A DNA stretch of 64,000 bases from Chlorocebus sabaeus (taxonomy: Eukaryota > Chordata > Mammalia > Primates > Cercopithecidae): assembly GCF_047675955.1 (NCBI RefSeq), contig NW_027327444.1, positions 372,001-436,000 on the forward strand. Reading direction: 5' to 3'. The notes below the pieces were generated by a model. That model did no database searches. It was not told the DNA's origin and saw only the letters and a list, made by a program, of their open reading frames with translations. Position 1 is the stretch's first letter; the number at the start of each line of letters is the position of its first letter. The position numbers and the translations under genes were made by a program. Of this stretch, positions 9,829-23,300 are shown one piece after another.

Positions 9829-11191
9829 GTGGAACTGGCAAAGGGATATTTGGAAGCCCATAGAGGGCTATGGTGAGAAAGGAAATATCTTCCGTTCAAA
9901 ACTGGAAAGAAGCTTTCTGAGAAACTGCTCTGTGTTCTCTGAATTCATCTCACAGAGATTCATCTTTCCCTTCAAGTAGCCTTTCGCTAAGGCTGTTCTT
10001 GTGGAACTGGCAAAGGGATATTTGGAAACCCATAGAGGGCTATGGTGAAAAAGGAAATATCTCCCGTTCAAAACTGGAAAGAAGCTTTCTGAGAAACTGC
10101 TCTGTGTTCTCTGAATTCATCTCACAGAGTTACATCTTTCCCTTCATGAAGCCTTTCGCCTAGGCTGTTCTTCTGGAACTGTCAAAGGGATATTTGGAAG
10201 CCCAAAGAGGGCTATGGTGAAAAAGGAAATATCTTCCGTTCAAAACTGGAAAGAAGCTTTCTGAGAAACTGCTCTGTGTTCTATTAATTCATATCACAGA
10301 GCTACATCTTTCCCTTCAAGAAGCCTTTCGCTAAGGCTGTTCTTTCGGAATTGGCAAAGGGATATTTGGAAGCCCATAGAGGGCTATGGTGAAAAAGGAA
10401 ATATCTTCCGTTCAAAACTGGAAAGAAGCTTTCTGAGAAACTGCTCTGTGTTCTCTGAATTCATCTCACAGAGTTACATCTTTCCCTTCAAGAAGCCTTT
10501 CGCTAAGGCTGTTCTTCTGGAATTGGCAAAGGGATATTTGGAAGCCCATAGAGGGCTATAGTGAAAAAGGAAATATCTTCCGTTCAAAACTGGAAAGAAG
10601 CTTTCTGAGAAACTGCTCTGTGTTCTGTTAGTTCATCTTACAGAGTTACATCTTTCCCTTCAAGAAGCCTTTCGCTAAGGCTGTTCTTCTGGAATTGGCA
10701 AAGGGATATTTGGAAGCCCATAGAGGGCTATGGTGAAAAAGGAAATATCTTCCGTTCAAAACTGGAAAGAAGCTTTCTGAGAAACTGCTCTGTCTTCTGT
10801 TAATCCATCTCACAGAGTTACATCTTTCCCTTCAAGAAGCCTTTCGCTAAGGCTGTTCTTGTGGAATTGGCAAAGGGATATTTGGAAGCCCATAGAGGGC
10901 TATGGTGAAAAAGGAAATGTCTTCCGTTCAAAACTGGAAAGAAGCTTTCTGAGAAACTGCTCTGTGTTCTGTTAGTTCATCTCACAGAGTTACATCTTTC
11001 CCTTCAAGAAGCCTTTCGCTAAGGCTGTTCTTGTGGAACTGGCAATGGGATATTTGGAAGCTCATAGAGGGCTATGGTGAGAAAGGAAATATCTTCCGTT
11101 CAAAACTGGAAAGAAGCTTTCTGAGAAACTGCTCTGTGTTCTCTGAATTCATCTCACAGAGTTACATCTTTCCCTTCAAGAAGCCTTTCGC
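9829..11191 (+). repeat. Duplicated block B, copy 2
   Basis: Second copy of 5380-6742, 1,363 bp. One substitution seen is AACTGGAAAG at 11106 against AACTGCAAAG at 6657. It joins block A copy 2 directly, which makes the 1,032-bp length difference. Confidence 0.88.
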
Positions 11192-12299
11192 TAAGGCTGT
11201 TCTTGTGGAACTGGCAAAGGGATATTTGGAAGCCCATAGAGGGCTATGGTGAAAAAGGAAATATCTCCCGTTCAAAACTGGAAAGAAGCTTTCTGAGAAA
11301 CTGCTCTGTGTTCTCTGAATTCATCTCACAGAGTTATATCTTTCCCTTCAAGAAGCCTTTCGCTAAGTCTGTTCTTGTGGAATTGGCAAAGTGATATTTG
11401 GAAGCCCATAGAGGGCTATGGTGAAAAAGGAAATATCTTCCGTTCAAAACTGGAAGGAAGCTTTCTGAGAAACTGTTCTGTGTTCTGTTAGTTCATCTCA
11501 CAGAGTTACATCTTTCCCTTCAAGAAGCCTTTCGCTAAGGCTGTTCTTGTGGAATTAGCAAAGGGATATTTGGAAGCCCTTAGAGGGCTATGGTGAAAAA
11601 GGAAATATCTTCCGTTCAAAACTGGAAAGAAGCTTTCTGAGAAACTGCTCTGTGTTCTCTGAATTCATCTCACAGAGTTACATCTTTCCCTTCAAGAAGC
11701 CTTTCGCCTAGGCTGTTCTTCTGGAACTGGCAAAGGGATATTTGGAAGCCCATAGAGGGCTATGGTGAAAAAGGAAATATCTTCCGTTCAAAACTGGAAA
11801 GAAGCTTTCTGAGAAACTGCTCTGTGTTCTGTGAATTCATATCACAGAGCTACATCTTTACCTTCAAGAAGCCTTTCGCTAAGACTGTTCTTGCGGAATT
11901 GGCAAAGGGATATTTGGAAGCCCATAGAGGGCTATGGTGAAAAAGGAAATATCTTCCGTTCAAAACTGGAAAGAAGCTTTCTGAGAAACTGCTCTGTGTT
12001 GTGTTAATGCATCTCACGGAGATACATCTTTCCCTTCAAGAGGCCTTTTGCTAAGGCTGTTCTACTGGAATTTGCAAAGGGATATTTGGAAGCCCATAGA
12101 GGGCTATGGTGAAAAAGGAAATATCTTCCGTTCAAAACTGGAAAGAAGCTTTCTGAGAAACTGCTCTGTGTTCTGTTAGTTCATCTCACAGAGTTACATC
12201 TTTCCCTTCAAGAAGCCTTTCGCTAAGGCTGTTCTTGTGGAACTGGCAAAGGGATATTTGGAAGCCCATAGAGGGCTATGGTGAGAAAGGAAATATCTT
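11192..12299 (+). repeat. Mosaic alpha-satellite segment between duplicated blocks
   Basis: About 6.4 monomers. It begins with an ATCTCCCG monomer followed by TAAGTCTG with AAAGTGATATT. Then about 590 bp (11409-11998) match 4380-4969, and a GTGTTGTGTTAATGCATC monomer resembles 16125. At about 12045 a TTCTACTGGAATTTGC monomer matches 19610-19875. It looks like a patchwork of neighbouring blocks joined in register. Confidence 0.75.
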
Positions 12300-13007
12300 C
12301 CGTTCAAAACTGGAAAGAAGCTTTCTGAGAAACTGCTCTGTGTTCTCTGAATTCATCTCACAGAGTTACATCTTTCCCTTCAAGAAGCCTTTCGCTAAGG
12401 CTGTTCTTGTGGAATTGGCAAAGGGATATTTGGAAGCCCATAGAAGGCTATGGTGAAAAAGGAAATATCTTCCGTTCAAAACTGGAAAGAAGCTTTCTGA
12501 GAAACTGTTCTGTGTTCTGTTAGTTCATCTCACAGAGTTACATCTTTCCCTTCAAGAAGCCTTTCGCTAAGGCTGTTCTTGTGGAATTAGCAAAGGGATA
12601 TTTGGAAGCCCTTAGAGGGCTATGGTGAAAAAGGAAATATCTTCCGTTCAAAACTGGAAAGAAGCTTTCTGAGAAACTGCTCTGTGTTCTCTGAATTCAT
12701 CTCACAGAGTTACATCTTTCCCTTCAAGAAGCCTTTCGCTAAGGCTGTTCTTGTGGAGCTGGCAAAGGGATATTTCGAAGCTCATAGAGGGCTATGCTGA
12801 AAAAGGAAATATCTTCCGTTCAAAACTGGAAAGAAGCATTCTGAGAAACTGCTCTGTGTTCTCTGAATTCATCTCACAGAGTCACATCTATCCCTTCAAG
12901 AAGCCTTTCGCTAAGGCTGTTCTTGTGGGACTGGAAAGGGATATTTGGAAGCCCATAGAGGGCTATGGTGAAAAAGAAAATATCTTCCGTTCAAAACTGG
13001 AAAGAAG
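12300..13007 (+). repeat. Four-monomer block, copy 2
   Basis: Copy of 134-841. The second half (GGAGCTGGC, TTCGAAGCTC, TATGCTG, then GAAGCATTC and CACATCTATCCC) also recurs at 19.97-20.25 kb and 24.27-24.54 kb. At 13008 it switches to sequence equivalent to 1186 onward, so two monomers of the first copy are skipped. Confidence 0.8.
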
Positions 13008-16000
13008 ATTTCTGAGAAACTGCTCTGTGTTCTCTGAATTCATCTCACAGAGTTACATCTTTCCCTTCAAGAAGCCTTTCGCCTAGGCTGTTCTTATGGA
13101 ACTGGCAAAGGGATATTTGGAAGCCCATAGAGGGCTATGGTGAAAAAGGAAATATCTTCCTTTCAAAACTGGAAAGAAGCTTTCTGAGAAACTGCTCTGT
13201 GTTCTGTTAATTCATATCACAGAGCTACATCTTTCCCTTCAAGAAGCCTTTCGCTAAGGCTGTTCTTGCGGAATTGGCAAAGGGATATTTGGAAGCCCAT
13301 AGAGGGCTATGGTGAAAAAGGAAATATCTTCCGTTCAAAACTGGAAAGAAGCTTTCGGAGAAACTGCTCTGTGTTCTGTTAATTCATCTCACAGAGATAC
13401 ATCTTTCCCTTCAAGAGGCCTTTTGCTAAGGCTGTTCTTATGGAATTGGCAAAGGGATATTTTGAAGCCCATAGAGGGCTATGGTGAAAAAGGAAATATC
13501 TTCCGTTCAAAACTGGAAAGAACCTTTCTGAGAAACTGCTCTGTGTTCTCTGAATTCATCTCACAGAGTTACATCTTTCCCTTCAAGAAGCCTTTCGCTA
13601 AGGCTGTTCTTGTGGAATTGGCAAAGGGATATTTGGAAGCCCATAGAGGGCTATGGTGAAAAAGGAAATATCTTCCGTTCAAAACTGGAAAGAAGATTTC
13701 TGAGAAACTTCTATGTGTTCCGTTAATTCATCTCACAGAGTTACATCTTTCCCTTCAAGAAGCCTTTCGCTAAGGCTGTTCTTGTGGAATTGGCAAAGGG
13801 ATATTTGGAAGCCCATAGAGGGCTATGGTGAAAAAGGAAATATCTTACGTTCAATACTGGAAAGAAGCTTTCTGAGAAACTGCTCTGTGTTCTCTGAATT
13901 CATCTCACAGAGTTACATCTTTCCCTTCATGAAGCCTTTCGCCTAGGCTGTTCTTCTGGAACTGTCAAAGGGATATTTGGAAGCCCATAGAGGGCTATGG
14001 TGAAAAAGGAAATATCTTCCGTTCAAAACTGGAAAGAAGCTTTCTGAGAAACTGCTCTGTGTTCTGTTAATTCATATCACAGAGCTACATCTTTCCCCTC
14101 ACGAAGCCTTTCGCTTAGGCTGTTCTTGCGGAATTGGCAAAGGGATATTTGGAAGCCCATAGAGGGCTATGGTGAAAAAGGAAATATCTTCCGTTCAAAA
14201 CTGGAAAGAAGCTTTCTGAGAAACTGCTCTGTGTTCTCTGAATTCATCTCACAGAGTTACATCTTTCCCTTCAAGAAGCCTTTCGCTAAGGCTGTTCTTC
14301 TGGAATTGGCAAAGGGATATTTGGAAGCCCATAGAGGGCTATGGTGAAAAAGGAAATATCTTCCGTTCAAAACTGGAAAGAAGCTTTCTGAGAAACTGCT
14401 CTGTGTTCTGTTAGTTCATCTCACAGAGTTACGTCTTTCCCTTCAAGAAGCCTTTCGCTAAGGCTGTTCTTCTGGAATTGGCAAAGGGATATTTGGAAGC
14501 CCACAGAGGGCTATGGTGAAAAAGGAAATATCTTCCGTTCAAAACTGGAAAGAAGCTTTCTGAGAAACTGCTCTGTCTTCTGTTAATCCATCTCACAGAG
14601 TTACATCTTTCCCTTCAAGAAGCCTTTCGCTAAGGCTGTTCTTGTGGAATTGGCAAAGGGATATTTGGAAGCCCATAGAGGGCTATGGTGAAAAAGGAAA
14701 TATCTTCCGTTCAAAACTGGAAAGAAGCTTTCTGAGAAACTGCTCTGTGTTCTGTTAGTTCATCTCACAGAGTTACATCTTTCCCTTCAAGAAGCCTTTC
14801 GCTAAGGCTGTTCTTGTGGAACTGGCAAAGGGATATTTGGAAGCCCATAGAGGGCTATGGTGAGAAAGGAAATATCTTCCGTTCAAAACTGGAAAGAAGC
14901 TTTCTGAGAAACTGCTCTGTGTTCTCTGAATTCATCTCACAGAGTTACATCTTTCCCTTCAAGAAGCCTTTCGCCTAGGCTGTTCTTCTGGAACTGGCAA
15001 AGGGATATTTGGAAGCCCAAAGAGGGCTATGGTGAAAAAGGAAATATCTTCCGTTCAAAACTGGAAAGAAGCTTTCTGAGAAACTGCTCTGTGTTCTGTG
15101 AATTCATATCACAGAGCTACATCTTTACCTTCAAGAAGCCTTTCGCTAAGGCTGTTCTTGCGGAATTGGCAAAGGGATATTTGGAAGACCATAGAGGGCT
15201 ATGGTGAAAAAGGAAATATCTTCCGTTCAAAACTGGAAAGAAGCTTTCTGAGAAACTGCTCTGTGTTCTGTTAATTCATCTCACGGAGATACATCTTTCC
15301 CTTCAAGAGGCCTTTTGCTAAGGCTGTTCTTATGGAATTGGCAAAGGGATATTTTGAAGCCCATAGAGGGCTATGGTGAAAAAGGAAATATCTTCCGTTG
15401 AAAACTGGAAAGAAGCTTTCTGAGAAACTGCTCTGTGTTCTCTGAATTCATCTCACAGAGTTACATCTTTCCCTTCAAGAAGCCTTTCGCTAAGGCTGTT
15501 CTTCTGGAATTGGCAAAGGGATATTTGGAAGCCCATAGAGGGCTATGGTGAAAAAGGAAATATCTTCCGTTCTAAACTGGAAGGAAGCTTTCTGAGAAAC
15601 TGTTCTGTGTTCTGTTAGTTCATCTCACAGAGTTACATCTTTCCCTTCAAGAAGCCTTTCGCTAAGCCTGTTCTTGTGGAATTAGCAAAGGGATATTTGG
15701 AAGCCCTTAGAGGGCTATGGTGAAAAAGGAAATATCTTCCGTTCAAAACTGGAAAGAAGCTTTCTGAGAAACTGCTCTGTGTTCTCTGAATTCATCTCAC
15801 AGAGTTACATCTTTCCCTTCAAGAAGCCTTTCGCCTAGGCTGTTCTTCTGGAACTGGCAAAGGGATATTTGGAAGCCCATAGAGGGCTATGGTGAAAAAG
15901 GAAATATCTTCCGTTCAAAACTGGAAAGAAGCTTTCTGAGAAACTGCTCTGTGTTCTGTGAATTCATATCACAGAGCTACATCTTTACCTTCAAGAAGCC

Positions 16001-19000
16001 TTTCGCTAAGACTGTTCTTGCGAATTGGCAAAGGGATATTTGGAAGCCCATAGAGGGCTATGGTGAAAAAGGAAATATCTTCCGTTCAAAACTGGAAAGA
16101 AGCTTTCTGAGAAACTGCTCTGTGTTGTGTTAATTCATCTCACGGAGATACATCTTTCCCTTCAAGAGGCCTTTTGCTAAGGCTGTTCTTATGGAATTGG
16201 CAAAGGGATATTTTGAAGCCCACAGAGGGCTATGGTGAAAAAGGAAATATCTTCCGTTGAAAACTGGAAAGAAGCTTTCTGAGAAACTGCTCTGTGTTCT
16301 CTGAATTCATCTCACACAGTTACATCTTTCCCTTCAAGAAGCCTTTCGCTAAGGCTGTTCTTCTGGAATTGGCAAAGGGATATTTGGAAGCCCATAGAGG
16401 GCTATGGTGAAAAACGAAATATCTTCCGTTCAAAACTGGAAGGAAGCTTTCTGAGAACCTGCTCTGTGTTCTGTTAGTTCATCTCACAGAGTTACATCTT
16501 TCCCTTCAAGAAGCCTTTCGCTAAGGCTGTTCTTCTGGAATTTGCAAAGGGATATTTGGAAGCCCATAGAGGGCTAGGGTGAAAAAGGAAATATCTTCCG
16601 TTCAAAACTGGAAAGAAGCTTTCTGAGAAACTGCTCTGTGTTCTGTTAATCCATCTCACAGAGTTACATCTTTCCCTTCAAGAAGCCTTTCGCTAAGGCT
16701 GTTCTTGTGGAATTGGCAAAGGGATATTTGGAAGCCCATAGAGGGCTATGGTGAAAAAGGAAATATCTTCCGTTCAAAACTGGAAAGAAGCATTCTGAGA
16801 AACTGCTCTCTGTTCTCTGAATTCATCTCACAGAGTCACATCTATCCCTTCAAGAAGCCTTTCGCTAAGGCTGTTCTTGTGGGACTGGAAAGGGATATTT
16901 GGAAGCCCATAGAGGGCTATGGTGAAAAAGAAAATATCTTCCGTTCAAAACTAGAAAGAAGCTTTCTGAGAAACTGCTCTGTGTTCTGTTAATTCATATC
17001 ACAGAGCTACATCTTTCCCTTCAAGAAGCCTTTCGCTAAGGCTGTTCTTGTGGAATTGGCAAAGTGATATTTGGAAGCCCATAAAGGGCTATGGTGAAAA
17101 AGGTAATATCTTCCGTTCAAAACGGGAAAGAAGCTTTCTGAGAAACTGTTCTCTGTTCTGTTAGTTCATCTCACAGAGTTACATCTTTCCCTTCAAGAAG
17201 CCTTTCGCTAAGGCTGTTCTTGTGGAACTGGCAAGGGGATATTGGGAAGCCCTTAGAGGGCTATGGTGAAAAAGGAAATATCTTCCGTTCAAAACTGGAA
17301 AGAAGATTTCTGAGAAACTGCTCTGTGTTCTCTGAATTCATCTCACAGAGTTACATCTTTCCCTTGAAGAAGCCTTTCGCCTAGGCTGTTCTTATGGAAC
17401 TGGCAAAGGGATATTTGGAAGCCCATAGAGGGCTATGGTGAAAAAGGAAATATCTTCCTTTCAAAACTGGAAAGAAGCTTTCTGAGAAACTGCTCTGTGT
17501 TCTGTTAATTCATATCACAGAGCTACATCTTTCCCTTCAAGAAGCCTTTCGCTAAGGCTGTTCTTGCGGAATTGGCAAAGGGATATTTGGAAGCCCATAG
17601 AGGGCTATGGTGAAAAAGGAAATATCTTCCGTTCAAAACTGGAAAGAAGCTTTCGGGGAAACTGCTCTGTGTTCTGTTAATTCATCACACAGAGATACAT
17701 CTTTCCCTTCAAGAGGCCTTTTGCTAAGGCTGTTCTTATGGAATTGGCAAAGGGATATTTTGAAGCCCATAGAGGGCTATGGTGAAAAAGGAAATATCTT
17801 CCGTTCAAAACTGGAAAGAAGCTTTCTGAGAAACTGCTCTGTGCTCTCTGAATTCATCTCACAGAGTTACATCTTTCCCTTCAAGAAGCCTTTCGCTAAG
17901 GCTGTTCTTGTGGAATTGGCAAAGGGATATTTGGAAGCCCATAGAGGGCTATGGTGAAAAAGGAAATATCTTCCGTTCAAAACTGGAAAGAAGCTTTCTG
18001 AGAAACTGCTCTGTGTTCTGTTAGTTCATCTCACAGAGTTACATCTTTCCCTTCAAGAAGCCTTTCGCTAAGGCTGTTCTTCTGGAATTGGCAAAGGGAT
18101 ATTTGGAAGCCCATAGAGGGCTATGGTGAAAAAGGAAATATCTTCCGTTCAAAACTGGAAAGAAGCTTTCTGAGAAACTGCTCTGTGTTCTGTTAGTTCA
18201 TCTCACAGAGTTACATCTTTCCCTTCAAGAAGCCTTTCGCTAAGGCTGTTCTTCTGGAATTGGCAAAGGGATATTTGGAAGCCCATAGAGGGCTATGGTG
18301 AAAAAGGAAATATCTTCCGTTCAAAACTGGAAAGAAGCTTTCTGAGAAACTGCTCTGTCTTCTGTTAATCCATCTCACAGAGTTACATCTTTCCCTTCAA
18401 GAAGCCTATCGCTAAGGCTGTTCTTGTGGAATTGGCAAAGGGATATTTGGAAGCCCATAGAGGGCTATGGTGAAAAAGGAAATATCTTCCGTTCAAAACT
18501 GGAAAGAAGCTTTCTGAGAAACTGCTCTGTGTTCTGTTAGTTCATCTCACAGAGTTACATCTTTCCCTTCAAGAAGCCTTTCGCTAAGGCTGTTCTTGTG
18601 GAACTGGCAAAAGGATATTTGGAAGCCCATAGAGGGCTATGGTGAGAAAGGAAATATCTTCCGTTCAAAACTGGAAAGAAGCTTTCTGAGAAACTGCTCT
18701 GTGTTCTCTGAATTCATCTCACAGAGTTACATCTTTCCCTTCAAGAAGCCTTTCGCCTAGGCTGTTCTTCTGGAACTGGCAAAGGGATATTTGGAAGCCC
18801 AAAGAGGGCTATGGTGAAAAAGGAAATATCTTCCGTTCAAAACTGGAAAGAAGCTTTCTGAGAAACTGCTCTGTGTTCTGTGAATTCATATCACAGAGCT
18901 ACATCTTTACCTTCAAGAAGCCTTTCGCTAAGGCTGTTCTTGCGGAATTGGCAAAGGGATATTTGGAAGCCCATAGAGGGCTATGGTGAAAAAGGAAATA

Positions 19001-19030
19001 TCTTCCGTTCAAAACTGGAAAGAAGCTTTC
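12978..19030 (+). repeat. Large duplicated block C, copy 1 (~35 monomers)
   Basis: Matches 24838-30890 at a constant offset of 11,860 bp over 6,053 bp. I noticed about a dozen substitutions, such as TCGCTTAGG/TCGCTAAGG at 14115/25975 and CCCACAGAGG/CCCATAGAGG at 14503/26363. Its first ~830 bp is a third version of block A (offset 11,822 from 1186). It then skips four monomers near 13.83 kb (offset drops to 11,134) and lacks the 22-bp deletion. Its last ~3 kb is also the start of tandem block D. Confidence 0.9.
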
Positions 19031-20306
19031 TGAGAAACTGCTCTGTGTTCTGTTAATTCATCTCACGGAGATACATCTTTCCCTTCAAGAGGCCTTTTGC
19101 TAAGGCTGTTCTTATGGAATTGGCAAAGGGATATTTTGAAGCCCATAGAGGGCTATGGTGAAAAAGGAAATATCTTCCGTTGAAAACTGGAAAGAAGCTT
19201 TCTGAGAAACTGCTCTGTGTTCTCTGAATTCATCTCACAGAGTTACATCTTTCCCTTCAAGAAGCCTTTCGCTAAGGCTGTTCTTCTGGAATTGGCAAAG
19301 GGATATATGGAAGCCCATAGAGGGCTATGGTGAAAAAGGAAATATCTTCCGTTCAAAACTGGAAAGAAGCTTTCTGAGAAACTGCTCTGTGTTCTGTTAG
19401 TTCATCTCACAGAGTTACATCTTTCCCTTCAAGAATCCTTTCGCTAAGGCTGTTCTTCTGGAATTGGCAAAGGGATATTTGGAAGCCCATAGAGGGCTAG
19501 GGTGAAAAAGGAAATATCTTCCGTTCAAAACTGGAAAGAAGCTTTCTGAGAAACTGCTCTGTGTTCTGTTAGTCCATCTCACAGAGTTACATCTTTCCCT
19601 TCAAGAAGCCTTTTGCTAAGGCTGTTCTACTGGAATTTGCAAAGGGATATTTGGAAGCCCATAGAGGGCTATGGTGAAAAAGGAAATATCTTCCGTTCAA
19701 AACTGGAAAGAAGCTTTCTGAGAAACTGCTCTGTGTTCTGTTAGTTCATCTCACAGAGTTACATCTTTCCCTTCAAGAAGCCTTTCGCTAAGGCTGTTCT
19801 TGTGGAACTGGCAAAGGGATATTTGGAAGCCCATAGAGGGCTATGGTGAGAAAGGAAATATCTTCCGTTCAAAACTGGAAAGAAGCATTCTGAGAAACTG
19901 CTCTGTGTTCTCTGAATTCATCTCACAGAGTTACATCTTTCCCTTCAAGAAGCCTTTCGCTAAGGCTGTTCTTGTGGAGCTGGCAAAGGGATATTTCGAA
20001 GCTCATAGAGGGCTATGCTGAAAAAGGAAATATCTTCCGTTCAAAACTGGAAAGAAGCATTCTGAGAAACTGCTCTGTGTTCTCTGAATTCATCTCACAG
20101 AGTCACATCTATCCCTTCAAGAAGCCTTTCGCTAAGGCTGTTCTTGTGGGACTGGAAAGGGATATTTGGAAGCCCATAGAGGGCTATGGTGAAAAAGAAA
20201 ATATCTTCCGTTCAAAACTGGAAAGAAGCTTTCTGAGAAACTGCTCTGTGTTCTTTAATTCATATCACAGAGCTACATCTTTCCCTTCAAGAAGCCTTTC
20301 GCTAAG
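15988..20306 (+). repeat. Tandem duplication D, copy 1 (25 monomers, period 4,296 bp)
   Basis: Matches 20284-24602 at an offset of 4,296 bp, i.e. 25 x 172 minus four 1-bp deletions that I could locate (near 20155, 20251, 20318 and 21184). Private marks include CTTGCGAATTGGC, GTGTTGTGTTAATTC, CTCACACAGTTAC, GAGAACCTGC, AAACGGGAAAG, CCCTTGAAG, TCGGGGAAAC, GTGCTCTCTG, GCCTATCGC and GATATATGG. Very few substitutions separate the copies. Confidence 0.92.
17111..17127 (+). other. Near-match to the CENP-B box core (8 of 9 positions), copy 1
   Basis: TTCCGTTCAAAACGGGA fits the CENP-B box NTTCGNNNNANNCGGGN at eight of the nine fixed positions; the miss is C for the second T. The array consensus CAAAACTGGA scores seven. 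The site lies about 20 bp downstream of the canonical box position, which is occupied here by the A-type box. It is probably chance divergence; binding would need a direct test. Confidence 0.5.
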
Positions 20307-23300
20307 ACTGTTCTTGCGAATTGGCAAAGGGATATTTGGAAGCCCATAGAGGGCTATGGTGAAAAAGGAAATATCTTCCGTTCAAAACTGGAAAGAAGCT
20401 TTCTGAGAAACTGCTCTGTGTTGTGTTAATTCATCTCACGGAGATACATCTTTCCCTTCAAGAGGCCTTTTGCTAAGGCTGTTCTTATGGAATTGGCAAA
20501 GGGATATTTTGAAGCCCATAGAGGGCTATGGTGAAAAAGGAAATATCTTCCGTTGAAAACTGGAAAGAAGCTTTCTGAGAAACTGCTCTGTGTTCTCTGA
20601 ATTCATCTCACACAGTTACATCTTTCCCTTCAAGAAGCCTTTCGCTAAGGCTGTTCTTCTGGAATTGGCAAAGGGATATTTGGAAGCCCATAGAGGGCTA
20701 TGGTGAAAAACGAAATATCTTCCGTTCAAAACTGGAAAGAAGCTTTCTGAGAACCTGCTCTGTGTTCTGTTAGTTCATCTCACAGAGTTACATCTTTCCC
20801 TTCAAGAAGCCTTTCGCTAAGGCTGTTCTTCTGGAATTTGCAAAGGGATATTTGGAAGCCCATAGAGGGCTAGGGTGAAAAAGGAAATATCTTCCGTTCT
20901 AAACTGGAAAGAAGCTTTCTGAGAAACTGCTCTGTGTTCTGTTAATCCATCTCACAGAGTTACATCTTTCCCTTCAAGAAGCCTTTCGCTAAGGCTGTTC
21001 TTGTGGAATTGGCAAAGGGATATTTGGAAGCCCATAGACGGCTATGGTGAAAAAGGAAATATCTTCCGTTCAAAACTGGAAAGAAGCATTCTGAGAAACT
21101 GCTCTCTGTTCTCTGAATTCATCTCACAGAGTCACATCTATCCCTTCAAGAAGCCTTTCGCTAAGGCTGTTCTTGTGGGACTGGAAAGGGATATTTGGAA
21201 GCCCATAGAGGGCTATGGTGAAAAAGAAAATATCTTCCGTTCAAAACTAGAAAGAAGCTTTCTGAGAAACTGCTCTGTGTTCTGTTAATTCATATCACAG
21301 AGCTACATCTTTCCCTTCAAGAAGCCTTTCGCTAAGGCTGTTCTTGTGGAATTGGCAAAGTGATATTTGGAAGCCCATAAAGGGCTATGGTGAAAAAGGT
21401 AATATCTTCCGTTCAAAACGGGAAAGAAGCTTTCTGAGAAACTGTTCTCTGTTCTGTTAGTTCATCTCACAGAGTTACATCTTTCCCTTCAAGAAGCCTT
21501 TCGCTAAGGCTGTTCTTGTGGAACTGGCAAGGGGATATTGGGAAGCCCTTAGAGGGCTATGGTGAAAAAGGAAATATCTTCCGTTCAAAACTGGAAAGAA
21601 GATTTCTGAGAAACTGCTCTGTGTTCTCTGAATTCATCTCACAGAGTTACATCTTTCCCTTGAAGAAGCCTTTCGCCTAGGCTGTTCTTATGGAACTGGC
21701 AAAGGGATATTTGGAAGCCCATAGAGGGCTATGGTGAAAAAGGAAATATCTTCCTTTCAAAACTGGAAAGAAGCTTTCTGAGAAACTGCTCTGTGTTCTG
21801 TTAATTCATATCACAGAGCTACATCTTTCCCTTCAAGAAGCCTTTCGCTAAGGCTGTTCTTGCGGAATTGGCAAAGGGATATTTGGAAGCCCATAGAGGG
21901 CTATGGTGAAAAAGGAAATATCTTCCGTTCAAAACTGGAAAGAAGCTTTCGGGGAAACTGCTCTGTGTTCTGTTAATTCATCACACAGAGATACATCTTT
22001 CCCTTCAAGAGGCCTTTTGCTAAGGCTGTTCTTATGGAATTGGCAAAGGGATATTTTGAAGCCCATAGAGGGCTATGGTGAAAAAGGAAATATCTTCCGT
22101 TCAAAACTGGAAAGAAGCTTTCTGAGAAACTGCTCTGTGCTCTCTGAATTCATCTCACAGAGTTACATCTTTCCCTTCAAGAAGCCTTTCGCTAAGGCTG
22201 TTCTTGTGGAATTGGCAAAGGGATATTTGGAAGCCCATAGAGGGCTATGGTGAAAAAGGAAATATCTTCCGTTCAAAACTGGAAAGAAGCTTTCTGAGAA
22301 ACTGCTCTGTGTTCTGTTAGTTCATCTCACAGAGTTACATCTTTCCCTTCAAGAAGCCTTTCGCTAAGGCTGTTCTTCTGGAATTGGCAAAGGGATATTT
22401 GGAAGCCCATAGAGGGCTATGGTGAAAAAGGAAATATCTTCCGTTCAAAACTGGAAAGAAGCTTTCTGAGAAACTGCTCTGTGTTCTGTTAGTTCATCTC
22501 ACAGAGTTACATCTTTCCCTTCAAGAAGCCTTTCGCTAAGGCTGTTCTTCTGGAATTGGCAAAGGGATATTTGGAAGCCCATAGAGGGCTATGGTGAAAA
22601 AGGAAATATCTTCCGTTCAAAACTGGAAAGAAGCTTTCTGAGAAACTGCTCTGTCTTCTGTTAATCCATCTCACAGAGTTACATCTTTCCCTTCAAGAAG
22701 CCTATCGCTAAGGCTGTTCTTGTGGAATTGGCAAAGGGATATTTGGAAGCCCATAGAGGGCTATGGTGAAAAAGGAAATATCTTCCGTTCAAAACTGGAA
22801 AGAAGCTTTCTGAGAAACTGCTCTGTGTTCTGTTAGTTCATCTCACAGAGTTACATCTTTCCCTTCAAGAAGCCTTTCGCTAAGGCTGTTCTTGTGGAAC
22901 TGGCAAAAGGATATTTGGAAGCCCATAGAGGGCTATGGTGAGAAAGGAAATATCTTCCGTTCAAAACTGGAAAGAAGCTTTCTGAGAAACTGCTCTGTGT
23001 TCTCTGAATTCATCTCACAGAGTTACATCTTTCCCTTCAAGAAGCCTTTCGCCTAGGCTGTTCTTCTGGAACTGGCAAAGGGATATTTGGAAGCCCAAAG
23101 AGGGCTATGGTGAAAAAGGAAATATCTTCCGTTCAAAACTGGAAAGAAGCTTTCTGAGAAACTGCTCTGTGTTCTGTGAATTCATATCACAGAGCTACAT
23201 CTTTACCTTCAAGAAGCCTTTCGCTAAGGCTGTTCTTGCGGAATTGGCAAAGGGATATTTGGAAGCCCATAGAGGGCTATGGTGAAAAAGGAAATATCTT

